Below, in pieces: positions 1 to 13,076 of a stretch of DNA of 64,000 bases. Both the position numbers and the translations under genes were made by a program. Under the pieces are notes generated by a model, which saw nothing but the letters and a program-made list of their open reading frames with translations, ran no database searches and had not been told where the DNA came from. The stretch's first letter is position 1; every line of letters begins with the position of its first letter. Source of the DNA: Cheiracanthium punctorium (lineage: Eukaryota; Arthropoda; Arachnida; Araneae; Cheiracanthiidae); assembly GCA_038373885.1 (NCBI GenBank), contig JAWZYV010000685.1:186001-250000 (forward strand). Direction: 5' to 3'.

Positions 1-1686
1 AAAAAGAAAATTAAAATATTTCAATCATAATATTTTAAATTCAGTTATTTATAAAGTCTGTTTATTTCTTTAAAACTTCATTTAGTGAAAAAGATAAATA
101 AATGAATCAAAACTGAACTCAACTGTCTTCAAACTGAAATAAATTATGAGTTGATATTCCAGATAAACAGTTTATAGCCACAAAATATACTTCACTGAAA
201 ACACCCATGACAATGCGGCTGTTTCTTTCTTGGACTACTGCCACATAAAAAGTTCCTTCAGCCGCATTACATGACATTGTACTAAAGAAATATTATTATA
301 ACAATATGAAAAATCCTTCAAAGGCTCTTTTCCTCCCATTTATGTGGCATTGTATAAATATGTACATACGAGATACAGATGCTTTATCGTCCATTAATAT
401 ATTACTATATGTGTGCTTGTGAAGTTGTTGTCATATCATATTATATTCTATCTGCTGCTATATATTATTTCATTTAAAAAAAAGTGATTTTAGATTATTA
501 TGTTTCTATTCTTCGAATGTTCCATGTTTTTTCCATTGCGCTTTTGACAAATTATTTTACTAAAAGATGGACAAAATATTTTCCATTTTGTATAAGTACT
601 GAAACTCTTTTCAAAGTTAGGGGGAGAAAAGATAAAAATAAATTTCTCAATGCATATTTTTAAAGATTCTGATTTATTTTCTGTTAAATAAATATATTTA
701 GCGAAATCCAAGTAGTGTCAGCTTAGTTTAAATGTTTTCACAGGATTTATTTAAACTAGTTTACAATGAGGAGGGTTTATTAAAAATAATAAAAATTCTC
801 AAGTAAAGCTGACAAACATGTAAAATGTGAAACTATACAAACATCATATATCAGAGTTAAGAAATTAGTCAAATTTTGCTCATATATTTCATGCAGAGTA
901 TCAATAACTGAACATGCATGTAACTGTTCCGGAGGTTGCCCTGAATTTTTGCCAAATTTGATTTTCTCAGATGTTATTAAGTACAGTCGTCAAAACTTTT
1001 TATTTCTGCAATTTGTGACATTGGCAATCAACAGAACGGCCCCTGTTGTTTAACTTAAAATGAAAGGAGATTATTGTCTAAAATAAATCAATTGGAGGGT
1101 TTATTATTTTTTGCCAGAAACTGTATTGAGACAATCTTGCAATATCAAATATTTACACTATTCTAATCATGCTACTCATAACAAAATATATTTTAATTCA
1201 CAGTCAGAAATAAACGACTTAAATTTCATATTGAATAGTACTCTTCGAATAAAAATATTTTATATAAAGCATTGAGAATAAATTTCTAACCTAGGGAAAA
1301 TATTACAACTTGTAAGAAATTATGATGATTCTAACTTTGGAAGCAGTGTCAGACCTTTCAAATTTTATATATTTGTTAAATACTTTCCAAGTAAAACTCA
1401 GTTATGTTACCCGTTGCTTCATTCATTGTTATGGTTTTGCAAAGTTTTAAGCTGGTTGTGGTTCATGTCTAAATGTTGTTTCCTCATATTGTTATTGAAA
1501 AATCTATTATATATATATACCAATAGTTTTTTGCCAATTGTGAAGCTTGTTAGTTAGAGAAGATGTAAAAATCTGAAACAATATTATGATCAAGTTTCAG
1601 AAGTAGACTGTGCAAGATCATGGCTTACATCACAACTTTAAAGAGCTTTCAATACTGAGAGACTGCATAGATTGCTTTTGACACAG

Positions 1687-1731
<45 letters not shown>

Positions 1732-2942
1732 ATTTCAATTTTTAACATTTCAGCAGTTTTGGTACTTTGCTTTTTTTAACTACGCATATTTTTTCTGTGT
1801 GTTTTGAGATTCATGCAATTTTTATCATGGGAGTTAAATAGTAAATCAACTTGAGGAGTTTATATTAAATAAATATTTGAAAAGCCAGTAAAAAAAAAGG
1901 TGAAAAATTAATGATTCAGAAATAATCAGATACATTGTTTGCTGACTATTGATTATACAATATCACATTTTAAAGGTAGAATGTATAATTAACAAAAATA
2001 GCTTAAAAATATTCTATACTTGATGTTAGCAATTTTTAACAAAATGCCAAATAATAAAAGAGAGAATAAGTAATTTAAAAGGTATTTGTTCATTTTTATA
2101 ATTTCAGGGAATGAACTTTTAAGTGCAACTATGTATCTATGCAATTTTGCATTTATCCTGGCTGTAAGGCCTACTCCAATATCATCCTTGCACAGTCTAC
2201 ATTTTGTGATCTCAAACTTATTTTCTATATATTTACCTCAAATAAACACAAATGAAATTTCTCTATTTTGCAGACACATCCAAAGATAGTTTCTCTTCCC
2301 CCCTTTTCTTGTCACTTCAGGCATTATTTCACAATGAATATGTTTTGTAAAAACTCATCACATTTATAAAAAAAAATAAAGCTAATTTTTTGGTCATCTG
2401 AGTCCTTAAATTTCTTTCTTGGTATAAGATTTTTCAGCAAATGCAAAGAACTTTCTCTATATCAGAATTGCTTGGTAAGAAAGGGAAGGGAACGAAAAAG
2501 AACATTGACTTTTATGAGTTAACAAGGAACAATATTATGATGAGCACACAAAGAGGGCAAGGTATTTGCTTTGAAAGAGTTTAGTGTGTATGGATGAATT
2601 TTCTGTTGCTCAATAGATCTGTAACAATCAGTTTATTTCCTTCGTGCTTTAGAATGTCTAAAAAGATTTATACACTGAAAAAAGTCATTTTACTTTTTTA
2701 CCAAAAAATACATGTAAACCTTACTAATGTGAGCACAGACAATTTCATTGAGCAGAAAGCCCAATAAAATGATCACTAAGTTAAATCATGCCAAACACAC
2801 CGATTATAAACCTTTTTCCATTTTTATACAACATAACGGTAAGCGAACACGGGCAGTGAGAAATTAATTCTTTTAAGAATTAGCAGTCAAAAATTAATTT
2901 TCCATGAGCTAAAAAATCAAAGTTTTAATGCAGTTAAAATGC
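1..2942. other. Intergenic DNA with no recognised gene
   Basis: AT-rich sequence without a supportable coding region. A run of 38 T lies at 1690-1727. Short open frames here have the composition of random AT-rich DNA. Confidence 0.5.
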
Positions 2943-2950
2943 ATTAGAAC

Positions 2951-3110
2951 CAAGGGCGGATCCAGAAACTTTTTTCGGAGGGGGCGCAAATCGTGAATAC
3001 TTATTTTACCTAGTGTAAATTGCACTTAATATTGGTGAAAACCCCATTTATATAGTGTAAATGTGTTTTTCTCGGAGGGGGCGTGCGCCCTCCCCCTGGA
3101 TCCGCCTTTG
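2951..3110. mobile_element. 160-bp hAT-like MITE with 8-bp target duplication
   Basis: The ends CAAGGGCGGATCCAG and CTGGATCCGCCTTTG are inverted repeats with two mismatches. They are flanked by perfect direct repeats ATTAGAAC (2943-2950 and 3111-3118). An 8-bp duplication fits the hAT superfamily. There is no coding capacity. An internal GGAGGGGGCG motif occurs twice. Confidence 0.85.
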
Positions 3111-3840
3111 ATTAGAACCCCTTGTGGGATCAAGGCATTAACAGATTTTCATTGACGCAACCTCCCTTCCACTCCTGGGCAGATAGCCCTTACCCATGCC
3201 TTAACAAAACAGAGGTTAATTACAGAGCGAGTAAAGAATTTTCAAATTTCCTAATGAAATCGTCATATCTTAATATTATCACATTAGATATTTTTTGATT
3301 TACCATCAAATAATGAAAATACCACCAAGCTCGGTACATTTTTCAAAGCATTTCTTCTTGGCAACATATTTGGCAATTTATCCCAAAAGTCGCCAACATT
3401 GGCAACTTTTGGGGGAGGCACACTATCATCATAAGATTATTAGCTAATTAAATTGTAGAATAGTATTATATGCTTTAAATGGATGCCAGTCTCTTAACTG
3501 CCATTGACCGTATTGTATCAGAATTATTTTGAGTGCTCCTGTAGAACTATTAACGATAGATATTATTTCTGATGGAAAGCTTCATCTTGTAATCCTTTAT
3601 AACATCCAATTTTGTTTCATTTCAAAGAGCAGAATATCTCTAAAACTAGAAGTCAAAGCCTATTGTGGTGGCAATTACAATGGGCACTAGAAAAAACATT
3701 TCACGAAAGTATGTCTACCTCAATGTATTTAATCTTTGTCTTCCTAAAACAAATAGCTTAAAATTTAATTTTTATTATATACCCAAATTGAATTTCATGC
3801 TCTTCTGGGAACGTGCTGAAAGTTTTCGCATTCGAATGAT

Positions 3841-3987
3841 TTAATTTCGCTGGGAACATTCCGAGCACAAAGTTAAATCTTTAGGAGGGGACACTTCCTT
3901 CAGAAAGTCGGATAACGCCTTTGCTGCATGTAGATAGTGCAACACCTCACTTGGTAACTGCTGGTGTAGCCACTGAAGAGAAGACAT
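3841..3987 (-). CDS. Unassigned 48-codon ORF or terminal exon of an unknown gene
   Basis: On the minus strand an ATG (3985-3987) opens 48 codons: MSSLQWLHQQLPSEVLHYLH, then AAKALSDFLKEVSPPKDLTL and CSECSQRN, then TAA. The composition is far more protein-like than the random AT-rich frames around it. The ATG lies in a pyrimidine-rich stretch ending cttctcttcag just before TGG, so the same sequence could be a phase-0 terminal exon starting at 3972. An AATAAA on the minus strand follows within about 80 bases. I do not recognise the protein. It could be a small gene, a last exon, or a transposon remnant. Confidence 0.4.
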   Translation of the reverse strand: MSSLQWLHQQLPSEVLHYLHAAKALSDFLKEVSPPKDLTLCSECSQRN

Positions 3988-5083
3988 AATTTAATAAATG
4001 TTAATTTATAATGAAGATCACACTCAAACAAACAGTATTTACATTTATTTCATGCATCAATAAATATTAATACAGTTTCAAATTGCCACTAAACTCCAAC
4101 TCATATTAAAAATTTAAATTCATGTTACATAAAAAACTCTAATCAGTTTAGTTATTTTCTAATGTAACTACACACCGTTGCAGACAAAAACTTTCTTCAT
4201 TAACAAATATAAACTCAATATTTTAATAATCTCAAGATAGAACCTTTCCCTCCCTTTTTTTTGTTCTTTTATTACCGAGGCAGCCACGTAAGCAAAGGTG
4301 AACAAAATCATTAAAATTTAGTGCTGGCATTCATAATCTCGTTCACAAGCTAGGTTGCAAAATTAAATTTGTTAGCAGTCAGTGCGGGAAACATTTTATT
4401 CCTTTACTGCTAGGATCACTGCACATTACCAAATTTCCAATGTTTGCATTATTGAAATTTAGTTGGGGTACTAAAGATCTAAGCAAGCAGCTGTAGAGAG
4501 GTCACTCTCCTATAGCATACCTTCACAGTAACGAGGAAATCCTTTTGTGAAAAAATTACTCATAAATCTGGAAAAATCCTGATAAGGATCATTCCATGTC
4601 AAATCAACACACTGATTCAGACTTGATGTCTCAGATTTTCATAATTTTTGGTATTCAGTAATATATCACTGACTTATGAAAACCAAATTTCAGTTATGTA
4701 GCACAGTTATTTTTGAAGATTTAAATTTTTATGAAAAAAAAATCATATTTTGGCACGTTTAGATGCCTATAGGCTAGCAACCAGTGATGGTATAAAGCTG
4801 AGAGAGGTCTCATTTTAAAGCTGTTGAATGGGGCTTTAATATGATATGCCACAAGATGGGGTTACAATTTTAAAAATTCAAAAATATTATCAAATATAGT
4901 TTGTAATACAGCAAAATTCTATCATGGGATCTCAATGGGATCAGGAGATACTGTGCTTCAGATATACACGTGTTGTGAAAAATACCAGAATTAGTATTGT
5001 TTCAGAAAATTTTTAATATTTCATTGAATGAAACAAGCAACACATTTCAATGAAGCAAACAGTGGCTATTACTTTTACATTTT

Positions 5084-5112
5084 TACTTCCTTATACTACG
5101 TATAAGGAAGTA
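5084..5112. repeat. Perfect 12-bp palindrome
   Basis: The arms TACTTCCTTATA and TATAAGGAAGTA flank a 5-base loop CTACG. It sits at the start of the tandem-repeat-rich interior of the 4586-8404 element and may be a terminal hairpin of that interior module. Confidence 0.7.
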
Positions 5113-5314
5113 GTGTGATCCCGAAAAATTTTGGGGGCCAAATTTCGACAAAAAACCGATTTTGACTACCTCTAAATTTAATTAAAAAATTTTTTTCGAT
5201 GCATCTCATCATAGGCTAGCATGCACGATCATATTAACGCATCTGCAACTCATTTTGACCAGCGGCGAGTCTACTGTGGCCAGTTTTTCCATGCCGTCTG
5301 TACGTACATACGTA

Positions 5315-6560
5315 TGTAACTCGCATATCTCAAAAACTATTGGTCGTAGAATGTTGAGATTTGATATTTAGGATTGTTCTATGATCTAGTTGTGCACCTC
5401 CCCTTTTGGTGGCAATCGACTGGATAGTTTATCTACAGGACTGCCCAAAAACATTCGAAATACATTACGCTCAATGGGCCGAAATTCATTAAACTCGCAT
5501 ATCTCAAAAACTATTAGGCGTAGAATGTTGAAACTTTATATTTAGGATTGTTGTAACATCTAGTTGTGCACCTCCCCTTTCAGTTCCATTCGACTGGATA
5601 GTTTATCTACAGAACCGCCCAAAAGATTCTAAATACATTATGCTCTATGGGCCGAAATTCATCAAAGCGTTTTTTAGAGGTATTGGGCTATTTCAAACAA
5701 CTCAGTGATATATGATGTAAAGAGTTAGAAAATGAATTTCTCCATTAAAAAAGGTGTCTTTATCATTTATAGTTCTGCTACAGGAACACTCAAAAGATTT
5801 CCAATACATTACGGTCAATGGCAATTTTAGGGGCATTCATTCATCCATTTCAAGCACAATACCGTCCTACCACATAAGTTAGGTAATGGTCCGACCACGG
5901 TCACGTGCCTCCCTCAAGAACTATGCCAAAAGTTGCCAAGCTTGGCGACTTTTGGTGTACGTGTGTGCATATTTAACTCTCAAATCTCAAAAACTATTAT
6001 GAAATTTCATATATAAGAATGTTGTAACATCTAGTAGTGCATCTCGATTTTTGGTTCCAATCTACTGGAGAGTTTATTTACAGGACCACCGAAAAGAATT
6101 TTAGTACTTTAATGTCAATGGACATCTTCAATATAATACAACTGTAGACAGTCATTGTTTGGTACATGCCCAAAATCTCGCCGTCTGTCCTCGACCTTGG
6201 CGAGTTTTGGCGAAATATCGCCAAATTTGGCGATAGTCAGTCATTTGGTCCATGCCCAAAGTATCACCATTTGTCATCGTTCTTGGCGAGTTTTGGCGAT
6301 AATCTGTCATTGTTTGGTTCATGCTTAAAATCTCGTCAAATGTCGTCGACATTGACGAGTTTCACCGAAATATCGCCAAATTTGGCGCCAAAAATTATTT
6401 CATATTTTGTATAACTCTAAAACTTTAACCCGTAGATTTTTTAACTTTTGTATTTAGAACTATTGTAATATCTAACTGTTTTCAATATCTTTTTTGACAG
6501 CAATCGACTGAGAATTTATTTACAGGGTGAGCCAAATGACTACATTGAGGTGTATGGATG
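5315..6560. repeat. Degenerate ~165-bp tandem repeats with GCCAA palindromes
   Basis: At least two close copies start near 5325 and 5492. Both contain ACTCGCATATCTCAAAAACT, AGTTGTGCACCTCCCCTTT and CGACTGGATAGTTTATCTAC. More diverged copies start near 5970 and 6412. Between them lie repeated palindromic motifs such as TCGCCAAATTTGGCGA (near 6223 and 6372). Confidence 0.75.
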
Positions 6561-7485
6561 CATTCAATTCATTGAAAGTCTGTGGTCAATGACTACTTTG
6601 GCTATCCCCAAAATCTCGCAGACTATCTCAAGTTTGTCGGCTTTTGGTGAAATATCGCCAAATAAAGTGTCAGAAGGAAATCTTTCAAATTGAACTCAGC
6701 TTGGCGATATCGAAATATTTGGCTAGAAATCGCTAAACCTTACTATTATTGATATTTTATCTCTTTCAAACAAATAAGTTTAGAGGAAGTGCGTCGAAAA
6801 TATTTTTGATCTAATGGACGTGCAAGGAAGTCATGTGTTGGACACATCAGATTTTTATTAATGGAGAAAGGTCACATAGACCCTTACCATTAAAATTCCA
6901 ACATTATGAGTAAAGTTAAGGGTTAACAAATTAGTTCTGTTTAAGTAATCCAACAGATACTTTTGTACTACCCTCATTTTCCTCCACCATGGGAGAATCA
7001 ATACTTGCCTAACTAAAAAGGCAGCGTAGAAAAGTATTTTGATAACATTAAAAAATAGTGATATATTTTTAATCTACAAAAGTCAATAATTTAAATCAAC
7101 ATAAATTTAACAGCTTGATTTTAAGACCTTTTGAAAAAAAAAAAAAAAAATGCATGCTTATCCCACCGTTTCATTTCTCAAATTTCAAGCTTCGGTAGCG
7201 AACCTTGATTATTAATTAAAATTGAATAAAATCCTTGTCTGTTTCCTAATGAAATATATCAGTTTTAGGGGTTGAGAGTAAAAGAAATGAAAAAAAAAAA
7301 ACATTATTTATTAATTTAATAGTGTTCTGCACACTGCATAGCAAAATTAGTAATTAAAAAATAAAATTTTAATAATTTGGTACATTATTTACAAAACACG
7401 TGCATTTCTGAAGCCCAGTATCTCCTGATCCCATGATAGAATTTTGCTGTATGTATTAAAGACATACAAACTATATTTGATAATA

Positions 7486-8059
7486 TCAGGTTGTAACGAA
7501 AGTTTTCCGCCAGATTTGCTTGAGTCAGCTCACGCAGTACCCAGCTATTGACCTTATATGTCAAGTTTTTGCGATGCTTAGTGCCACTAATGGACATGAC
7601 ACTAAAGTCTAACTCTTTTAGCTAGCTCTCGTGGATGAATATTTTATCTTCTTCCACAAGTTCTCGTAGTCGGGCCACATCAGCATCAGTAGTCCAGTCA
7701 GAGCGATCTGCTTCTTTAATATCCTAGTCCTCGTTTTTGAACTTTCGGTGTCAAATCTTGACAGTGTCATATGATACAACAAGCTGTACACATGATTCAG
7801 TGTCATTCTGTAGCTGACCTTTTGCGACAGAACTGAGAGTAAATGATGGATCAATCTGGTAGCGTGGTAGTTCCATTTCAGTAACCTTATACTTAATCAT
7901 AACGATATTGTTTTACGGATTTCACAACACAGTGCTCTAAAACAAGTCTTTTCTTTCAAATAAAAAAAAATCGTTTTACAAAATATTGGCAAAGACACCA
8001 ACGCGAACTGCTTGTGCAGGCAATACTTGGAGTGGCGGAAAACTTTCGTTACAACCTAA
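7486..8059 (-). mobile_element. Internally deleted mariner element nested in the right arm of the larger element
   Basis: The ends TCAGGTTGTAACGAAAG and CTTTCGTTACAACCTAA are inverted repeats flanked by TA on both sides, the mariner target. The interrupted host sequence GATAATATTTTTG can be read intact in the left arm of the larger element, so the insertion point is exact. Minus-strand fragments in different frames match mariner transposase: WTTDADVARLRELVEEDK and NSWVLRELTQANLAENF. The catalytic part is missing and the N-terminal region runs straight into the 3' end, so it is a broken internal-deletion copy. Confidence 0.85.
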
Positions 8060-9168
8060 TATTTTGGAATTTTTTAAATTGCCAATTCGAGAAATTAAAT
8101 TTTTAAAAATTGTAACCCTTATCTTGTGGCAAATCATATTAAAGCCCCATTCAACAGCTTTAAAATGAGACCACTCTCAGCTTTATACCATCATTGGTTG
8201 CCAGCCTATAGGCATCTAAATGTGCCAGAATATTTTTTTTTTCTTCATAAATATCTAAATCTTTAAAAATTTGTGCTACATAACTGAAATTTGGTATTTT
8301 TCCATATGTCTGTGATTTATTGCTGCATACCAAAAATCATGAAAATCTGAGACATCAATTCGGAAAATCTCCCAAAATTGTATTGATGTAACATGGAATG
8401 ATCCAAAATTGTGACATCAATATTGAGGTCATTCTCATTTGCAATATATAGTTAATTTTGTCACGCAAATGATTAACTTTTTTTACTCTTGCAAATAAAA
8501 TGAAGCTGAAAATAGCAAAAAATTGCTTAAAAATGAAGGAACGGGCGAATTTTCAGATTTTTAAAGTAGCGCAGGTTGTTTTCTATATTTTTATACATAT
8601 TTATTTAAAATTTCAAGTGGATCATGTAAACAGTGCAGATGTTATTAGGTTTTTTATTGCTTCCTTTCGTAATCTTTTTGCAGTAATGGCAGAAATGAGT
8701 TTTATCTCGGAGTCAGGGATCAGTGTAACTATACAGTAGGATGATATACACTTTAAAGAATAACTTCCCATAGAACGCAATGTATTGAGAATATTTTGAG
8801 TGCTCCTGTAGAAAAACTATAAATGTTACATAGACCATTTTCAATAGGGTACATGGTACAGCAAATAAGAATAACATGTATAAATTTTGTTGAAATCGAT
8901 GCATATTCACGGGAATTAGAGCACAGACAGACAGACAGACAAATCGAAATCATAAACACTTGCCAACAACCTTGTTGGAAAGTATACAACTAATTACAAT
9001 GAAACATTGTGATTAGTTGTACATGAAAAATCGTGAATATGGGGAAAGTATAAAATGTTTGTTCATCTGATAAACACAGAGTAAAGATTAATACTTATTA
9101 ACTGTCACTTCTGCACACAAATGAAAATTTAAACTACACACAACTACATTTAAAATTCAACAAAAAAC

Positions 9169-9174
9169 TTTATT
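9169..9174 (-). promoter_or_regulatory. Possible polyadenylation signal AATAAA
   Basis: On the minus strand GAATAAAG is followed by a T-rich stretch. It could end a long scrib 3' UTR, but it lies 4.7 kb from the candidate stop codon and other AATAAA hexamers exist in this AT-rich DNA. Weak evidence. Confidence 0.25.
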
Positions 9175-12100
9175 CAAACAAATAATTTTGAGACAGCCCT
9201 TTACTACAGAAAAAGTGAATTACCACAATTTTTATAATAACAGGTTCATGCAAATATTAGCTGCAAGAAAGCTGGAATTACATATCATTAAAAAAATTAT
9301 TTTAGTTATTTACAAACAATTAAATTATAAACTATTGATAAAACTCTAAGATTAATTATTAAGACAGTAGTTATGAAAATAACAATGCATTTCAGGACAT
9401 CACAGGAAGTAACCTATACAATAAAACTCAAATGCTAGAATAACAGTTACATCCACTAACCACCTCCCCTCCCCCCAAAAAACCTCCCACGTTTTAAAGT
9501 TAGTTTACAAAGAAAGAAAGGAAAAAAAAACAACAACAAAACAAAAACAAAAAAAAAAACAGGTGTTAGTGATCTTTAGTTTATCCCAAAGCCAATGCTA
9601 TATTATATATATAAAACAAATGACATGGTAGGATGAATGTGCTAAAAATTTATATAAATATGTTAAATAAAAATGAAAATTTGTGAGCATCTAATGCTAC
9701 AATATAAGTTCATATTTTGAACAAAAGTGCAGGTTGCTTTTTTCTGTATCCTACAAATGTACCAAATGTGTTACAAGAGAAACTTTAGTGCATTCATTCT
9801 TTCTATTTTTAAATGTCTGACCTATGAACATTTTTTATGGCACGGCAAACAATGGTCATAGATATGTACATATATCTAGTTTAGCTAAAACTAAGAAGTT
9901 TCAAATGAAAATATGATTCTAAACAAGATGATTGAGTGTGTTTCCCCAAAATATTAAAATTCTAAAATATAATAGCTGCAATAAATTTGTTTTGCATTTA
10001 CTTCATTAAGAAGGATCTGTAAAGTTTTTAATTTTACAGACTTATTTTTATTTTTAGCTACACAAAAGCCTTTCATGAAATAATAATATCAAAATAATTA
10101 TAGATTTCCATTTAATCACAATCACAAATAGACTTTTAACTATCTTTTAACTAAAATACTTAAGTAAAAATATATTTATAAGCATTACTTAAGAAATTCA
10201 GAGGTAGTTTCATTTAGAGATTGTTTTAAAAGATGTCAATGTTTAAGATATTGCATTAGACTTGCGTTCTAGCGTTCAAAATTCAGCTATGCAAAATGCC
10301 AATGCATGAAAGGAAAGAAAAGAAAAACATAATGACACAGACAAATAAATAGGAAAATGATTCAATTATAGTAAAATGATAATTGGTGGGTCATTTCAGT
10401 ATTACATAATTGAACATTACATGAAATATAAATTAAGCTGCCAAGTTATGATAAATTAATTTAAAAATATTATATTTCAATAATATTAACCAGAATCTAT
10501 GAACTGAATGAGAGTGAAGAGTTTCTATGTATTATGCTTACAAAAAACTTTTCAAAGGCTAAAATTTTCAGTTAAATGAAAGCCTAAGTTCTCCCTCTAC
10601 CAACAATACTATGAATACTGCTAAAACTTCAGGAATTAACTATTATTCCCCCCCCCCCTTTTAATTTTAGTTGAAAATCATTTTGACAAGATTTGAAGAA
10701 CAAGGACTAACTAAAACACTTCAGAAGTAATAGTTAAAATAATGCAAGGAAAAGATGATAAATATATATTTTTTAAAGGATATTAAAAACAGGTAACCAT
10801 AGAATATTTTTACAGCTATTTAATATTTAATTTCAAGATGAAAAAACAAACAAAATGGTGGTCTAATGACCACTAAAAGCAATGTCATTAGACCAAATGT
10901 ACATAAAATTTATAGTGTTTTTCGTTTTGATGCACTTATGGTACTTATATTTTGATTTGGCTCAAGAAAAACAACACTTCAGAATAACAGTAACTTTAAT
11001 GTCAGTTAACACTTATTTGTTTTTAAAATGTAATATAAAAACATTTTAATTTTGTCCAACTACTTTAAAAGTCTAAAAACAAAACTTTTTTTTTTTTCTT
11101 TCTCTTTATAGGTACAGAAGAAAATTGTCATAGTGCTAAGATAAATAAACCAAGATAAAAGATCTTCCTTTGTATATACTGCTGATAATTCATTATAATT
11201 AATCAATTAATTTAAAAGTATTGATCAATAGAAAATAATTCTTGAAAAGGAATGTAGTTTTAGAAAAAGGTTTACAGTGTACACAAATTTAAAACCTTCC
11301 ACTCTAAAATCAATTATTGTACCACCTTCTTACTACTATAATTTCTTCTTAAATTGAAACATATAGTCAAATGAGTGTATCTATAGTTAATTTAAAAGGC
11401 ATCTATGCTATTGTGGGACTATTATATTGTGCCAATAATAGTTTATATTTACCAAACTGATGTGTGAAAGCAGTGAGGAATTGGTAATTATCTCCTTTGA
11501 ACTGCTAAACTCTTTAAAATAATTTTTTTTTAAGCCACAGAGTAAAATTAAAATTAGCCTTTCCCAAATTGGAAATTCTATGATTAAAAATTAGATTTTT
11601 TTTTTTTTCTATTTTAAAAACACAAAATTCCACACACCACATTCCAAATAAAAGTTCCCAGTTACATTAAGTCCTTCAAAGCAATGACACTATGCATTTT
11701 TCAATCAAAATGCAACAGAAATTTTTCTAGCAAACACAAATTTGACACTTGAAGTGAAGATCACTGGCTCCACTAAACACCAGAGTACTGATATATTCTG
11801 CAGTTTACATTAATAAATATACAGGAAATATCATTGGGACAAAATAACAGCTCTTTGAACACAAAAACATTCTATAAACCCATAAATTACATTTTTTTAA
11901 AAGTACATTAGTGAAAACGACTTTAGGTTTAAACATAAAATGCATCAGAAATATGCTTTTTACATAACCCAAAAATAGAAACATAGAATTATTTTTCATT
12001 ATATCTGAAGCAAGAACCATTAAGTACACTAAGATTTTCAAATTACACAAAATAAAGAAGCAAGATGTATTTATAGAAATACTTAAATAAGTAGTTGAAA

Positions 12101-12689
12101 ATCCCACTTTGGAAAGACAACAATCACAAAATTAAATCTTAAGCTTTTCACATATGAAAATAAATACACAAAAAAACTGGTGCTTTTTACTTGCTTACAG
12201 TATTTTTTTTTTTTTTACAGCTGTACAAAAATAATGACAATGATAAAATTTAAATTATACAACTATTTAAAAATGAGATTTTCCTTGTGTCTTCAATAGA
12301 ACAATTTTTTTATATGTTACAATCTCTACATTAATAAAAAAAGTAAAACTTCAAAATAAAATTTTGTAATTTTTAAAATTTTTTAAATAAAATTTAAAAA
12401 CAATCAAATAATTAAAATCACACAAAATTTTACAACACTTGTAAAGTTCATGAATTCGATATGATAAATCTTGAGAAGCACCAGACAACCTGAAAATATT
12501 AAAACAAATTTATTATGGAACTGCTAATAAATTTAATTCATACTAAAAGTTTTCTAACAAATAAGGGAGAGGAAAAAGAAAATAATAAAGATAAACTGGT
12601 AAAATAACGAACATGATGAAATAAATAAGTTTTTTTTTTAACTGGACAATCAAAAAAATCTAGGTATAGGTAAATTTACAATTTTCCAG

Positions 12690-13055
12690 TTCTTGCATTT
12701 TAATTTCAATATCCAAGGATTTTGCTTCAAGTTTTTATTGCTTCTTCTTCAGCTCTTTAACTTCTAACTCTAATTTTCTTCCTTTTTTAAGCTTTTTTTT
12801 CCTTCTGATTGCTTTGACTTATGAATACTGTCTAAATGCTTTTGATATCTTCTACAAGCTCCTCAAACATAAGTTATCATTTTTTGTCAATATTTATACA
12901 TTCCATTCCTCCTGTTTGGCAGATGGCATCATGGACATGCATTTGATTTATAATTGTTTGTTCATGCTTGTTTCCAATTAATAAAGATTAATTATTAATC
13001 AAAAAACCACTTTCAACAGTAGCATAGCCATGAAAAAAAGGAAGCATATTTTCAT
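12690..13055 (-). pseudogene. Degenerate fragment of a transposon-associated protein C-terminal domain
   Basis: In broken minus-strand frames one reads TVESGFLINN, then QMHVHDAICQTGGMECINID, then ACRRYQKHLDSIHKSK and LELEVKELKKKQ followed by LEAKSLDIEIKMQELEN. The order (ESGF.IN, then .DAI..GG...I, then a Lys-rich coiled coil) resembles the C-terminal segment of zinc-finger proteins spread by transposons. In-frame stops and shifts make it a pseudogene. The family name is uncertain. Confidence 0.5.
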
Positions 13056-13076
13056 TACTTGCCATAGTTTTGTATA

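Larger units (their letters stand above)
4586..8404. mobile_element. 3.8-kb DNA element with ~400-bp terminal inverted repeats
   Basis: Sequence from 4586 (GGATCATTCCATGT) to about 4985 returns inverted from 8404 back to about 7379, the right arm being split by a nested mariner relic. Matching blocks include the sections near 4797-4860 and 8105-8190 (GCTGTTGAATGGGGCTTTAA and its complement) and those near 4930 and 7425. No transposase is recognised inside. Superfamily is unassigned and no clear target duplication was found. Confidence 0.8.
8405..13076. other. Region 3' of scrib coding sequence; possible long 3' UTR and flank
   Basis: AT-rich with no convincing coding exon. It contains an (acag)n run near 8930, poly-A/T tracts, a C run near 10650 and the degenerate protein fragment at 12690-13055. 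No terminal inverted repeats of a complete transposon were recognised. Part of it may be the scrib 3' untranslated exon. Confidence 0.4.
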
